A stretch of DNA of 64,000 nucleotides from Winogradskyella ludwigii (lineage in GTDB: Bacteria > Bacteroidota > Bacteroidia > Flavobacteriales > Flavobacteriaceae): NCBI RefSeq assembly GCF_013403985.1, contig NZ_JABFDF010000005.1, positions 270,493 through 334,492 of the forward strand. Direction: 5' to 3'. Made by a program: the position numbers and the translations under genes. The notes below the pieces were generated by a model. That model saw only the letters and a program-made list of their open reading frames with translations. It was not told the DNA's origin and ran no database searches. Shown here piece after piece: positions 36,325 through 46,249 of this stretch (position 1 is the stretch's first letter; the number at the start of each line of letters is the position of its first letter).

Positions 36325-37113
36325 ATGACACTAAAAATAAAGAAACTAATTTTTCCGTTTGTATTGCTTTTATCAATGCAATTGAGTTATTCACAATTGG
36401 ACTTTTCCCACGAGATTGGTGTTATTGCAGGACCTATAGCCTATCAGTCAGATTTCGGAGAACGTTATGATTTTGATACAAATTCTGGTAATACGGGTTT
36501 TGGTATTGGTCTTGTATACTATATGAACTTTGATTACTTAGTGAGTTATAAACTATCTAATAGGAATAGCTATTTTAGAGATCATTTTAAAATTCGTGCA
36601 GAACTGTCTTGGAATAAAACAAAACTTAATCATTTTGGCGAATGGGTAGATGAAGCCAGAACAAGTACAGCAGCAGACAAATTAAGGGCACATTCTGGTG
36701 AGGCTCAGAATTTTAATTTAGGAGCGCAACTAGAGTATTATCCTTATAGTTTAAAACAATATTCTAGAAGAGGACCTGATTGGGCTCCGTTTGCTAGTTT
36801 AGGTGTACAATACGTATTTTTTAGCCCAACAGTACAAACTACTTATGGCGATCGAAACATTGATAATGCTAACAATTTTTATCCTTCATGGGAACCTGGA
36901 TCAATCACATATGAAAAAGGGTCTACGCTATCTTTAGTTGGTAGTATTGGAACGAGATATAAATTAACCGGACTATCAGATTTAATGATAGATCTTAGGT
37001 TTCAAAGCTTTTTTGATGATAAAACAGATGGTTTAGACCATCAATTATCATCTAACAAAACGAACGATTGGATGGTGTGGCTAAACTTTGGTTACATAAT
37101 TTACATCGATTAA
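36325..37113 (+). CDS. Flavobacterial outer-membrane beta-barrel protein
   Basis: 262 residues with a signal peptide ending SYSQ and a barrel-like pattern throughout (HEIGVIAGPIAYQSDFGERYD; FNLGAQLEYYPYSL; WAPFASLGVQYVFFSP). It ends in VWLNFGYIIYID with an aromatic-rich last strand. I recall similar proteins as a lineage-specific flavobacterial family without known function. It has its own promoter and a downstream terminator shared with the converging PLP enzyme gene. Confidence 0.75.
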   Translation: MTLKIKKLIFPFVLLLSMQLSYSQLDFSHEIGVIAGPIAYQSDFGERYDFDTNSGNTGFGIGLVYYMNFDYLVSYKLSNRNSYFRDHFKIRAELSWNKTKLNHFGEWVDEARTSTAADKLRAHSGEAQNFNLGAQLEYYPYSLKQYSRRGPDWAPFASLGVQYVFFSPTVQTTYGDRNIDNANNFYPSWEPGSITYEKGSTLSLVGSIGTRYKLTGLSDLMIDLRFQSFFDDKTDGLDHQLSSNKTNDWMVWLNFGYIIYID

Positions 37114-37133
37114 AATTATAATTACCGATATAT

Positions 37134-37168
37134 AAAAAAGACCAAATCTTATTGATTTGGTCTTTTTT
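37134..37168. terminator. Bidirectional terminator
   Basis: AAAAAAGACCAAATC (37134-37148) pairs with GATTTGGTCTTTTTT (37154-37168). A and T runs on both sides suit both converging genes. Confidence 0.88.
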
Positions 37169-37196
37169 ATTATAACAAGTTGATTCTGTAAATTGA

Positions 37197-38336
37197 CTAT
37201 CCTATGGCTTGCTTTAAGTCCGCAATTAAATCGGCTTCATCTTCTATACCAACACTCAACCTAATAAGCGAATCTACAATACCTAGTTTATTTCGCTCTT
37301 CAACAGGAATACTGACATGCGTCATACTTGCTGGATGTCCTGCTAAAGATTCTACACCACCTAATGATTCTGCTAAAGTAAAAACTTTGAGATTTTCTAC
37401 TATCTTAATGGCTTCATCGTAATTATCTCCTTTCGTTGTAAACGACAACATACCGCCAAAATCTTTCATTTGTGTTTTTGCAATATCATGATTAGGATGC
37501 GTTTTAAGACCTGGCCAATACACCTTATTAATTTTAGGATGATTAACTAAATAGTTTGCCACTACTTTTGCGTTTTCACAATGGCGCTGCATACGCACAT
37601 GTAACGTTTTAATTCCTCTCAGAGCAAGAAAGGCATCTTGCGGACCACAAATAGCTCCACTTGCATTTTGAATAAAGTACAACCGTTCTGCTAATACTTT
37701 ATCATTAACAATTAAGGCTCCCATAACTAAATCACTATGACCTCCTAAATATTTTGTTGCGGAGTGCATTACTATATCTGCACCTAAATCTAAAGGCTGT
37801 TGCAAATAAGGAGTTGCAAACGTGCTATCAACTGCTAAAAGCACCTTATGCTTTTTGGCAATTTTTGCTGTTGCACTAATATCTATAATATTTAACAGTG
37901 GGTTTGTTGGTGTTTCCACCCAAATTAATTTTGTATTAGCATTAATATGGTCTTCTATGCGCTGAACACTATCCATACCAACAAAATGAAATACAATACC
38001 AAAATTTTCGAATAGCTTTGTAAATAAACGATACGTTCCTCCATAAAGATCATTCGTAGAAATTACCTCATCACCTGGTTTAAGTAATTTTAAAACGGCA
38101 TCAATAGCAGCCAATCCCGAACCAAAAGCCAAACCATAAGTTCCATTTTCTAAACTTACAAACGATTTCTCCAAAGCGTAGCGCGTTGGATTACCAGAAC
38201 GAGCATACTCATAACCTTTGTGACCACCTGGAGTAGATTGCGCAAAAGTTGATGTTTGATAAATTGGAGGCATTACAGAGCCATAAGCAGCATCTGGTTC
38301 TTGCCCTCCATGTATTGTTTTTGTATTAAATTTCAT
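37197..38336 (-). CDS. Cystathionine gamma-synthase/lyase family PLP enzyme
   Basis: 379-residue Cys/Met-metabolism PLP enzyme. The cofactor lysine is Lys195 in HSATKYLGGHSD; the ETPTNPLL segment and YARSGNPTRYALE block are typical. Family members make or break cystathionine in methionine and cysteine metabolism; synthase and lyase cannot be separated by reading alone, so no symbol is given. Monocistronic, converging on the outer-membrane protein gene. Confidence 0.9.
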   Translation of the reverse strand: MKFNTKTIHGGQEPDAAYGSVMPPIYQTSTFAQSTPGGHKGYEYARSGNPTRYALEKSFVSLENGTYGLAFGSGLAAIDAVLKLLKPGDEVISTNDLYGGTYRLFTKLFENFGIVFHFVGMDSVQRIEDHINANTKLIWVETPTNPLLNIIDISATAKIAKKHKVLLAVDSTFATPYLQQPLDLGADIVMHSATKYLGGHSDLVMGALIVNDKVLAERLYFIQNASGAICGPQDAFLALRGIKTLHVRMQRHCENAKVVANYLVNHPKINKVYWPGLKTHPNHDIAKTQMKDFGGMLSFTTKGDNYDEAIKIVENLKVFTLAESLGGVESLAGHPASMTHVSIPVEERNKLGIVDSLIRLSVGIEDEADLIADLKQAIG

Positions 38337-38477
38337 AATTCTATTTTAAAATTTACAAACATTATTAGCAACATTCCCTTTTGAGAAAAATACGATTTTT
38401 ACGATAACAAAACTAAAAGATTATACGTTGTATTGAAAAGTATATAATACCTTTATATCATCTTTAATAAAACAAAA

Positions 38478-39203
38478 ATGACTTTGAAACACATATTCCC
38501 CTTTATAATCGTTTTAGTACTTTTTAGTGCTTGTGATGAAGACATCAAACCATTAGAGTTTAAGACCCACAATATTGATACGGCTTATGAAGCCAATATC
38601 ACTGTTGCTTTTGACGAAGCTGTAAAAAACAAGGAGCTTAGTGAAACCGCGAATAAGACTATAGAAAATGCAATATTAACAACAGTAAATTCATCTGAAA
38701 ATGCTTCAGATCTTCAAACCATATTAAAAAACTTTAACGACGAATATTTACAATTTACATCTGATTATCCTGAAGACTCAGAACCTGTTTGGGAATTAAG
38801 TATTGAAACAGAATTAACTTATCAGTCTGAAGAAATAATCACTATTGCCATTAGTACATACGAGTTTAAAGGTGGTGCCCATGGCAACGATCAAATAAAA
38901 TTATTAAATCTAGATGCTAAAACTGGGGAAGCATTACATCGTAGTTCTATTATAAATGATATTGATGGCTTTACAACATTAGCAGAATCCCAATTTATGG
39001 CCTCTTTAGAAAACAATAAAGACCACTTAAATATTGAAAACTTTTTCTTCGGAAAACCATTTCAATTACCTGAAAATATTGGATTCAGTGAAGAAGGCAT
39101 CATATTAATTTATAACGTTTATGAAGTCGCTTCTTACGACATGGGTTACACTGAATTTATGATTTCTTTTGAAGAGGCGATGCCTTATCTAAAAAAACAT
39201 TAA
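38478..39203 (+). CDS. DUF3298/DUF4163-type lipoprotein
   Basis: 241 residues. Lipoprotein signal MTLKHIFPFIIVLVLFSAC with lipobox Cys19. The central part (LSIETELTYQSEEIITIAISTYEFKGGAHG) looks like the DUF4163 region, and the C-terminus (EEGIILIYNVYEVASYDMGYTEFMISFEE) like DUF3298. This pair also occurs in anti-sigma factor RsiV, where it binds lysozyme; whether this protein binds such a ligand is not known. Its last 4 bp overlap the end of the converging antiporter gene. Confidence 0.8.
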   Translation: MTLKHIFPFIIVLVLFSACDEDIKPLEFKTHNIDTAYEANITVAFDEAVKNKELSETANKTIENAILTTVNSSENASDLQTILKNFNDEYLQFTSDYPEDSEPVWELSIETELTYQSEEIITIAISTYEFKGGAHGNDQIKLLNLDAKTGEALHRSSIINDIDGFTTLAESQFMASLENNKDHLNIENFFFGKPFQLPENIGFSEEGIILIYNVYEVASYDMGYTEFMISFEEAMPYLKKH

Positions 39204-40447
39204 TCTGCTTTCTTAGTTAATTTTTTTATAATTGGTCCAACGGTTAAACCTTGACCAACAATAGATACCACAACCACAACATAAGTAATTACTAAGAACA
39301 ATTCTCTGTGCATTTCTTTAGTAAGACTAAGTGCTAATGCAATAGAAATACCTCCTCTTAATCCTCCCCAAGTCATTATAAGATTTGTTTTCGGGACAAA
39401 ATCTAATCGTTTTTCGAAAAATTTAATTGGTATAAACAACGATACATAACGGCACATTAATATTATAGGTATCGCTAATAAACCTGCATAGATAAACTTG
39501 CCTTCTAAGGATAAGACTAGCATTTCCATACCTATCATTACAAATAAAATAGTATTTAATAAGACATCTATAAGCTCCCAAAATTTATCTACATACAGTT
39601 CTGTGGTTTCAGACATGGCTGAATTTCTTACTGTATCATTACCTACAATAAGTCCTGCAGTAACCATTGCTAATGGTGCAGATAAATGAAATTGATGTGC
39701 TAACATCGTTCCTCCCATAACTGTTGCAAGTGTTAGAATAACTTCAATTTCATAATTATCAATAGATCTCATTAAACGGTAAGTAATCCATCCTAGAAAA
39801 AGACCTAAAACAATGCCACCAATAACCTCTTGCCCAAATAACGTTCCAATATCAGCAAACTCAATAGCTGCATCTGGTTTTGCTGCAATGGCAAAAATGG
39901 TTAAAAACACTACAACTCCTACTCCATCATTAAACAACGACTCTCCTACAATTTTGGTTTCCAATTTTTTTGGAGCACCTGCTTTTTTCAAAATACCCAA
40001 AACAGCAATAGGATCTGTTGGAGAAATTAAAGCTCCAAATAATAGACAGTAAATAAAATCTACATTCAAATCCATTATCTGTAAGACATAAAACATCGCA
40101 ATCCCAACTAAAAATGTAGATACTAAAACACCCAAAGTCGCAAAAGCTAAAATTGGCCATCGTTGTACTTTAAGCTGATTAAAATTGGTATGAAGCGCTC
40201 CTGCAAATAACAAAAAACTCAACATGATATCCAATAGAACGGTTTCAAAATCTATTAAAGCTATAAATTTTCGTTCTTGGACCAGTAATGTATCATCAAA
40301 TTGTGCAATACCAACTAAAACTACCGTAAAAACAATAGTAATAACCATTAAGCCAATAGTAATTGGCAATTTTAAAAATCGGACATTGATGTAGCCAAAA
40401 AGGGCAGATAGTACAATTAAAATAGTGGCGATTGAGTAATAATCCAT
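39200..40447 (-). CDS. CPA1-type Na+/H+ antiporter
   Basis: 415 residues with about 12 membrane segments. The ion-binding region is readable: SPTDPIAVLGILKK, then GESLFNDGVGVVVF with the conserved Asn-Asp, and MTWGGLRGGISIALALSL near the end. CPA1 antiporters exchange Na+ or K+ for protons to control pH and salt, which fits a marine lifestyle. The C-terminal cytoplasmic tail is very short. Likely an operon with the DinB-like gene, whose stop lies five bases upstream of this start. Confidence 0.9.
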   Translation of the reverse strand: MDYYSIATILIVLSALFGYINVRFLKLPITIGLMVITIVFTVVLVGIAQFDDTLLVQERKFIALIDFETVLLDIMLSFLLFAGALHTNFNQLKVQRWPILAFATLGVLVSTFLVGIAMFYVLQIMDLNVDFIYCLLFGALISPTDPIAVLGILKKAGAPKKLETKIVGESLFNDGVGVVVFLTIFAIAAKPDAAIEFADIGTLFGQEVIGGIVLGLFLGWITYRLMRSIDNYEIEVILTLATVMGGTMLAHQFHLSAPLAMVTAGLIVGNDTVRNSAMSETTELYVDKFWELIDVLLNTILFVMIGMEMLVLSLEGKFIYAGLLAIPIILMCRYVSLFIPIKFFEKRLDFVPKTNLIMTWGGLRGGISIALALSLTKEMHRELFLVITYVVVVVSIVGQGLTVGPIIKKLTKKAD

Positions 40448-40452
40448 AGTAT

Positions 40453-40914
40453 TTATAATGATTTTCTAAGGGCTAAGATATAGCCTAAATGAATACCTTC
40501 ATGAAAATTATTGAATGCAATAGCTTCTTCAACCTTAGTCAACGTACTGGTCGTAGAAACGGTATATTCCGTATACGTTTTAAAAACTCCTGTATTGAAA
40601 TCTTCTTTTGTTTTTTCAATAGGAGAGAATAATAAAGCTTTAATTTGGTCAACTTCAGCTTGAGACACGTCTCTTTCTGTTTTTGTGCCTTTTCGATAAT
40701 CATCTACCATAGCATCAGAAACAACCATTGGTAAACCAGAGAGTTTATAAACCAATAATTGTTGGGTAACAATGGTATGTGCAATATTCCAGATGATATT
40801 ATTATTAAATCCTTCAGGCACTTTATTTAAGTCTTCTAAACTGTGATTATCAATAAAACGTTCTAATAATTTTCTGTTTTTTATAGCAACTTCAAATGCC
40901 CAATCCATATTCAT
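40453..40914 (-). CDS. DinB-like (DfsB/YfiT fold) metal-binding protein
   Basis: 153 residues of the DinB-like four-helix family, not related to polymerase IV. The three usual metal ligands are visible as histidines: one in WNIAHTIV and two in NFHEGIHLG. Many family members are thiol-dependent (bacillithiol) transferases; the substrate here is unknown. A second ATG two codons in is an equally good start. Upstream gene of a pair with the antiporter. Confidence 0.8.
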   Translation of the reverse strand: MNMDWAFEVAIKNRKLLERFIDNHSLEDLNKVPEGFNNNIIWNIAHTIVTQQLLVYKLSGLPMVVSDAMVDDYRKGTKTERDVSQAEVDQIKALLFSPIEKTKEDFNTGVFKTYTEYTVSTTSTLTKVEEAIAFNNFHEGIHLGYILALRKSL

Positions 40915-40990
40915 ATATTTTTGATAAATGTAATTAAAATTACTTTTAAATACGGTTTCTTTGTAGTCTCAAAATTAAACGGTTTTTGTT

Positions 40991-41347
40991 ATGAATAAAT
41001 TATACTACCTAAGCAGTTGTAATACCTGTACTCGAATAATTAAAGAACTTAATTTACCTGAAACATTTGTGCTTCAAGATATAAAGACAGAACCTATTAC
41101 AGCATCTCAAATAGAAGAAATGAGAGATCTTACGGATAGTTATGAAAGTTTATTTAGCAAACGTGCTCAACTTTATAAAAAGCTTGGCTTAAAAGACAAA
41201 TCTCTTACTGAAGAGGATTATAAAAACTATATTTTAGAACATTACACGTTTCTAAAACGTCCCGTTATTATTTATAACGAACAAATCTTTATTGGTAATT
41301 CTAAAAAAACGGTTGACGCTGCAAAATTAGCGATTGATGAAAAGTAG
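40991..41347 (+). CDS. ArsC/Spx-family thioredoxin-fold protein
   Basis: 118 residues of the ArsC/Spx family. The N-terminal LSSCNTC has two cysteines in the CxxC position, and the TFLKRPVIIYNEQIFIGNS segment supplies the conserved cis-proline and basic residue region. Relatives are arsenate reductases or Spx-like regulators. There are no ars genes nearby, so arsenate reduction is not supported by context. Its end overlaps the start of the next gene by 11 bp, indicating translational coupling. Confidence 0.8.
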   Translation: MNKLYYLSSCNTCTRIIKELNLPETFVLQDIKTEPITASQIEEMRDLTDSYESLFSKRAQLYKKLGLKDKSLTEEDYKNYILEHYTFLKRPVIIYNEQIFIGNSKKTVDAAKLAIDEK

Positions 41348-42227
41348 AGGTTTTGCCATTTTTGCACTCCTTATGGTCCAAATTTTATATGGACTAAATT
41401 ACACCTTTGCAAAAGCGGTAATGAATGACAATTTTGTACCACCTTTTGCGCTAACCGTTTTAAGAGTTGGAGGTGCTGTGATTTTGTTTTGGATATTAAG
41501 TCTGTTTATTCCCAAAGAAAAGGTAGAGCGTAAAGATTATTTTAAGTTTTTTGTAGCTGCAATTTTTGGAGTGTCTACAAACATGCTTTTCTTTTTAAAA
41601 GGCATAGAATTAACCACACCTATTCATGCCGCTGCAATTATGACCATAATTCCGGTTATAATTTTAATTTTATCATCTATCTTTTTAAAAGAAAAGATTA
41701 CTAATTTAAAAATTTCTGGTGTCGCTTTAGCTTTTTCTGGCGCCTTAGTATTAACACTCTTTGGAAATTCTGATCGATCTGGAGATCATGTTATTTTAGG
41801 TAACACTTATATTTTTTTGAATGCCATTTTTTACAGTGTTTATATTATTTTAATAAAAAAACTAACCACCAAATACCATCCACTTACCTTTATAAAATGG
41901 CTATTCCTTTTTGGTTTTTTTATGGTATTACCATTTGGATATAGTGAATTACAAGACGTACAATGGCACTCCTTTACACCTTATGTTTCGTATGCCTTAA
42001 TTTTTATTGTTATTGGAGCCACCTTTGGCACATATCTACTTAACCCAATCGCTTTAAACAAACTAAAAGCTTCAACGGTTGGTGTTTTTATTTATTTGCA
42101 ACCCGTAATTGCAGGTCTTTTTGCTGTTCTCATGGGAGCAGACTCTATAGATACATTAAAAATAATTGCCATGATTCTTATATTTTCTGGTGTATATTTA
42201 GTCTCTCTTAAATCTAAAAAAATATAA
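41337..42227 (+). CDS. DMT-superfamily (EamA) transporter
   Basis: 296 residues with two EamA repeats, about ten membrane segments in total (first repeat about 1-135, second about 150-290). EamA carriers export or import small metabolites; specificity cannot be read. I use the ATG at 41337 and not the TTG three bases earlier. The coding region overlaps the ArsC-like gene and is followed two bases later by the FemAB-like gene, so three genes form one transcript. Confidence 0.87.
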   Translation: MKSRGFAIFALLMVQILYGLNYTFAKAVMNDNFVPPFALTVLRVGGAVILFWILSLFIPKEKVERKDYFKFFVAAIFGVSTNMLFFLKGIELTTPIHAAAIMTIIPVIILILSSIFLKEKITNLKISGVALAFSGALVLTLFGNSDRSGDHVILGNTYIFLNAIFYSVYIILIKKLTTKYHPLTFIKWLFLFGFFMVLPFGYSELQDVQWHSFTPYVSYALIFIVIGATFGTYLLNPIALNKLKASTVGVFIYLQPVIAGLFAVLMGADSIDTLKIIAMILIFSGVYLVSLKSKKI

Positions 42228-42228
42228 T

Positions 42229-43362
42229 TTGCCTTTAAAATCAGAAGTTTTTACAACTGTAGATGCTATTCCAAAACGGTATTGGGATAGTGTAAACTGT
42301 TGTACAAATATTTACTATTCACCTGAATTTTTAAGAGCTTTCGAACTTGCCAATACAGATATTGAATTCAACTACATCTTCATTTTAAAAAACAATGAAG
42401 CAGTCGCTTTTGCCAATACACAAATTGTAACTATTGGCATAAAAACAATTACCAAGAACATAAGCATGTCTAATAAAATTAGACATATCGTAAATAATAT
42501 GTTCTGCAATAATCATATTAAAGTCTTATTCTGTGGTAATGTCTTTTTAAGTGGAGAATATGGTACGTTTCTTAAAGATGGTGAGCCAAAAGTAGAAACG
42601 TTTAATGCGATTGCAGAAGGTGTAAAAAGACTCTCAAAAAACACTAAAAAACTCAGCGCTATTTTTATTAAAGATTTTGAATATGAATCGCTTCCTATTA
42701 CAAACCAGCTAGAGTCTTTTGATTACACAGCCATGGAAGTTGAGCCTAATATGATTATTAGCTTAAAACCTGAATGGCTTTCTTTTAATGATTATAAAAA
42801 CGCATTAAAATCTAAATATAGAGTAAAAGCGAACAAAGCAGATTCAAAAAGTAAGCTTCTAGAAGCAAAGTGTTTTGACGAAAAAGATATAGAGATACAC
42901 AAACATCAATTACAGGAACTATATCAAAATACGATTTCTAATGCCGATTTTAATGCACAAATATTAAACCTAGACACTTATATAAACCTTAAGAAAGCAT
43001 TTAAAGATGCGTTTATAGTAAAAGGTTATTTTCTTGAGAATAAATTCGTCGGTTTTTTATCCGCTATGAAAAATGACACACATCTCGATGCGCATTTTAT
43101 TGGCATTGATTATTCTAAAAACAAGGAATTTGCCATCTATCCAAGAATTTTAAACGATTATGTAAGACTTGGTATTGAAACAAAATCGAATCAGATTAAT
43201 CTTGGACGAACCGCCTCTGAAATTAAAAGCACACTTGGCGCTGAACCCAAAGCACTAACGTGTTATTGTAAACATAAGCGCTATTTACCTAATCAAGTTT
43301 TAAAACCGTTTATAAAAAACGTACACATAAAATCTTTTAAGCAACATTCGGTTTTTAAGTAG
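42229..43362 (+). CDS. GNAT/FemAB-like acyltransferase, function unknown
   Basis: 377 residues. The central and C-terminal part (VKGYFLENKFVGFLSAMKNDTHLDAHFIGIDY ... INLGRTASEIKSTLG, read as separate motifs) resembles the GNAT_6/BioF2-like peptidoglycan-bridge or acyltransferase group. The start is a TTG two bases after the preceding stop; the next ATG would lose about 80 residues including the conserved RYWDSVN region. The substrate is unknown. Last gene of the ArsC-EamA transcript. Confidence 0.65.
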   Translation: MPLKSEVFTTVDAIPKRYWDSVNCCTNIYYSPEFLRAFELANTDIEFNYIFILKNNEAVAFANTQIVTIGIKTITKNISMSNKIRHIVNNMFCNNHIKVLFCGNVFLSGEYGTFLKDGEPKVETFNAIAEGVKRLSKNTKKLSAIFIKDFEYESLPITNQLESFDYTAMEVEPNMIISLKPEWLSFNDYKNALKSKYRVKANKADSKSKLLEAKCFDEKDIEIHKHQLQELYQNTISNADFNAQILNLDTYINLKKAFKDAFIVKGYFLENKFVGFLSAMKNDTHLDAHFIGIDYSKNKEFAIYPRILNDYVRLGIETKSNQINLGRTASEIKSTLGAEPKALTCYCKHKRYLPNQVLKPFIKNVHIKSFKQHSVFK

Positions 43363-43366
43363 TAAA

Positions 43367-43846
43367 CTAGATTTTCATTGGTTTTGGTCGCACACCATGC
43401 TTACGTGTATCTTCTTTGGTAAGCACTTTAAAGCTTTCAGATTTAGGGAATTTATCTGCTATTTCTAATAGTGGTACTGGTAAACCTGTTAATTTTCTTG
43501 CCTTTAAATCTATCCAACCACCTTGCATTTCGCAATACGCTAAATTTTCACCTTTATGATTATAAAAATTATGCTCAAACATAAACAACATACCATCTTC
43601 ACTTAAACCCGACACCTCAATGGTTACAGTAATTGGAGTCCCAAGAAAAGACTCTTTAAAATAAAACATGTGTTCATAAAAAACTACAGGACCAACGTTA
43701 TGTTTCATGATTTCAGGCATAGTAAAACCTTTCTCAGTAAAGAAAGCCATCCTAGCATGACTCATAAAATTAGTATATGCTGAATTTGCTAAGTGGCCAT
43801 TTGCATCAACATCGCTCCAACGAATTTCAAATTCTTTTTTGTACAT
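43367..43846 (-). CDS. Hotdog-fold acyl-CoA thioesterase
   Basis: 159 residues of the 4-hydroxybenzoyl-CoA-thioesterase/YbgC type. The signature WSDVDANGHLANSAYTNF contains the catalytic Asp and following His/Asn, and ARMAFF begins the central hotdog helix. It hydrolyses an acyl-CoA or acyl-ACP; the substrate is unknown. Converges on the FemAB-like gene with a 4-bp gap. Confidence 0.85.
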   Translation of the reverse strand: MYKKEFEIRWSDVDANGHLANSAYTNFMSHARMAFFTEKGFTMPEIMKHNVGPVVFYEHMFYFKESFLGTPITVTIEVSGLSEDGMLFMFEHNFYNHKGENLAYCEMQGGWIDLKARKLTGLPVPLLEIADKFPKSESFKVLTKEDTRKHGVRPKPMKI

Positions 43847-44139
43847 CGTAAATTTTTATAGTTCTAATGTAAAGTTAAGAAAACATAGTATGCAAGCATA
43901 ATAGTTTGTAAAAAGATTATTAAGTCTATAAAACCATTCAATTTTGTACCTTTACGCAACCATACTCAATAAATTTTAAAAGGATTAATAATAAATTTGA
44001 ATTTCATTTCCTCAAAAAGACATAAAAAATAAAAGCATAGCAACGTTACGCTCTTATTTTATATTGAAAAATTAAGGAAATAGAAACGAGTTTAATCAAT
44101 CTTTTTAAAGTTTTTGTAGTATAAAATAGCATTATCTTA

Positions 44140-44997
44140 ATGATACAATCCATGACAGGTTATGGGAAATCTGTACTACAGCTCCCAACGAAAAAAATCT
44201 CTATAGAATTAAAATCTCTAAATAGTAAAAGCTTAGACCTTAACGCTCGCATGCCATCAATGTATCGTGCAAAAGAATTAGGTATCCGAAAGTTACTTGC
44301 TAAAAGCTTGGTTAGAGGAAAAGTAGATTTTTCGCTTTTTGTAGAAATCACAGGAGAAGATACGAGTTCTAAAATTAACAAAACAGCTGTAAGAGAATAC
44401 ATTAAGCAACTTAAAGAAGTTGTAGATGGTGACACTACTGAACTTCTAAAAATGGCTATTCGAATGCCAGATGCCATAACTACAGAACGTGATGATATTG
44501 ATGAGAATGAATGGCTACTTATAAGTGAAGAAATTAATGAAGCTGTTACTAAGATCGTTGAATCTCGTAAGGACGAAGGAGCGACATTAAATCAAGATTT
44601 TATAGACCGAATTGCAACCTTAAGACGTTTGCTTGAGGAAGTGATAGTTATGGATCCTGAACGTATTGAAGGAGTTAGAGCACGATTAGAAAAAGGCATT
44701 GCCGATATTAAGGAAAAAGTAGACGAAAACCGTTTTGAACAAGAACTCGTTTATTACATTGAAAAATTTGATATTACTGAAGAAAAGGTACGTTTAGATA
44801 ATCATTTAGATTATTTCATTACAACCTTAGATTCAGAAGAATCTAATGGAAAAAAACTCGGTTTTATTTCTCAAGAAATTGGACGAGAAATAAATACTAT
44901 CGGTTCAAAATCTAACTATGCTCCTATGCAAAAGTTAGTCGTTCAGATGAAAGATGAACTCGAAAAAATTAAAGAACAATTATTAAATGTACTTTAA
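44140..44997 (+). CDS. yicC: YicC-family endoribonuclease
   Basis: 285-residue stress-related protein opening MIQSMTGYGKS, the family hallmark, with the DUF1732 C-terminal part (LGFISQEIGREINTIGSKSN). Members are reported to act on RNA. The upstream 293 bp hold no gene; a TACCTTTA box at 43947 could start a long leader containing an imperfect hairpin around 44024-44060. It heads a probable yicC-gmk-nadD operon, with 37- and 24-bp gaps. Confidence 0.92.
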   Translation: MIQSMTGYGKSVLQLPTKKISIELKSLNSKSLDLNARMPSMYRAKELGIRKLLAKSLVRGKVDFSLFVEITGEDTSSKINKTAVREYIKQLKEVVDGDTTELLKMAIRMPDAITTERDDIDENEWLLISEEINEAVTKIVESRKDEGATLNQDFIDRIATLRRLLEEVIVMDPERIEGVRARLEKGIADIKEKVDENRFEQELVYYIEKFDITEEKVRLDNHLDYFITTLDSEESNGKKLGFISQEIGREINTIGSKSNYAPMQKLVVQMKDELEKIKEQLLNVL

Positions 44998-45034
44998 TAA
45001 GTACAACATATTCAGTAAAAAGTAAATCGTAATC

Positions 45035-45625
45035 GTGTCAGAAATCAAAAACGAAGTCCAAGGTAAACTAATTGTGTTCTCAGCACCTTCTGGTTCTGGA
45101 AAAACAACATTAGTTCGTCATTTATTACAACAGCCAGACCTTAATTTAGAATTTTCTATCTCAGCAACATCGCGTGAAAAACGTGGAAATGAAGTTAACG
45201 GAAAAGACTACTATTATTTGTCTCTTAAAGAGTTTAAAAACCGAATTAAAAATGACGAATTCCTAGAATGGGAAGAAGTCTACAGAGATAATTTCTATGG
45301 CACTTTAAAAACTGAAATAGAACGCATTTGGGCAAAAGGCAAACATGTAATTTTTGATATTGATGTTTCTGGCGGACTTAGAATAAAACGAAAATTCCCA
45401 GAGCAAACTATAGCCATTTTTGTAAAACCGCCAGATTTAAACGAACTTGTTAGACGTTTAAAAGAGCGCGGAGAGGAAAGTGAAGATAAAATAAGTATGC
45501 GTGTTTCAAAAGCACCTGCAGAACTAGCAACAGCACCACTTTTTGATGTAATTGTAGTTAACTCTGATTTAGATGAAGCTAAGAAAAATGCTTATAAATT
45601 GGTTTCAGATTTTATAAAAGAATAG
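45035..45625 (+). CDS. gmk: Guanylate kinase
   Basis: 196-residue enzyme phosphorylating GMP to GDP with ATP. The P-loop APSGSGKTTLVR and the GMP-binding region (SATSREKRGNEVNGKDYYYLS) are clear. Translation starts at GTG. Located between yicC and nadD; the yicC-gmk order is widespread across bacteria. Confidence 0.96.
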   Translation: MSEIKNEVQGKLIVFSAPSGSGKTTLVRHLLQQPDLNLEFSISATSREKRGNEVNGKDYYYLSLKEFKNRIKNDEFLEWEEVYRDNFYGTLKTEIERIWAKGKHVIFDIDVSGGLRIKRKFPEQTIAIFVKPPDLNELVRRLKERGEESEDKISMRVSKAPAELATAPLFDVIVVNSDLDEAKKNAYKLVSDFIKE

Positions 45626-45649
45626 ACACTGAAACAAATTCAGCACAAA

Positions 45650-46228
45650 ATGAAAATAGGCTTATATTTTGGCACATTTAATCCCATTCATGTTGGTCAC
45701 TTAACAATTGCTAACCACTTAGCAGAGCACAGCGATTTAGACCAAGTATGGTTTGTAGTAACTCCTTTGAGTCCTTTTAAAAAGAAAAGCAGTTTGTTAG
45801 ATAATTACCAACGCTTAGAGATGGTACATTTAGCAACTAAAGATTACGATAAACTAAGACCTAGCGATATAGAATTTAGCTTAAAACAACCCAATTATAC
45901 GATTGACACATTGACCTATCTTTTTGAAAAACATCCAGATTATGATTTTTCATTAATTATGGGTGAAGACAATTTAAAAAGTTTGCACAAGTGGAAAAAC
46001 TATGAGCTCATTTTAGAAAATCATAGTATTTATGTCTATCCAAGACTATCAGAAGGCTCCATAGACACACAATTTAACGATCATCCTAAAATTGTAAAAG
46101 TTGATGCTCCAATTATGCAACTCTCATCAACATTTATTAGAAACGAAATTAAAGACCGAAAAAATGTACGTCCAATGTTGCCTGAAAATGTTTGGCAATT
46201 TTTAGATGAAATGAATTTTTATCGTTAA
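45650..46228 (+). CDS. nadD: Nicotinate-nucleotide adenylyltransferase
   Basis: 192-residue enzyme of NAD synthesis that adenylates nicotinate mononucleotide. The nucleotidyltransferase motif GTFNPIHVGHL and the C-terminal SSTFIRNEI (the ISST-type ATP-binding segment) are present. Third gene of the yicC-gmk-nadD transcript; it converges with yraN. Confidence 0.95.
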   Translation: MKIGLYFGTFNPIHVGHLTIANHLAEHSDLDQVWFVVTPLSPFKKKSSLLDNYQRLEMVHLATKDYDKLRPSDIEFSLKQPNYTIDTLTYLFEKHPDYDFSLIMGEDNLKSLHKWKNYELILENHSIYVYPRLSEGSIDTQFNDHPKIVKVDAPIMQLSSTFIRNEIKDRKNVRPMLPENVWQFLDEMNFYR

Positions 46229-46249
46229 AATTTCATCAGAAGCAAGATT

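Noticed and set aside
36246..36470. Open frame overlapping the outer-membrane protein gene
   Set aside because: Different frame from a gene with a clear signal peptide, covering that gene's promoter; a shadow frame.
43847..44139. RNA gene in the yicC leader
   Set aside because: An imperfect hairpin near 44024-44060 is visible, but nothing matches a known RNA and no terminator follows; kept only as a remark under yicC.
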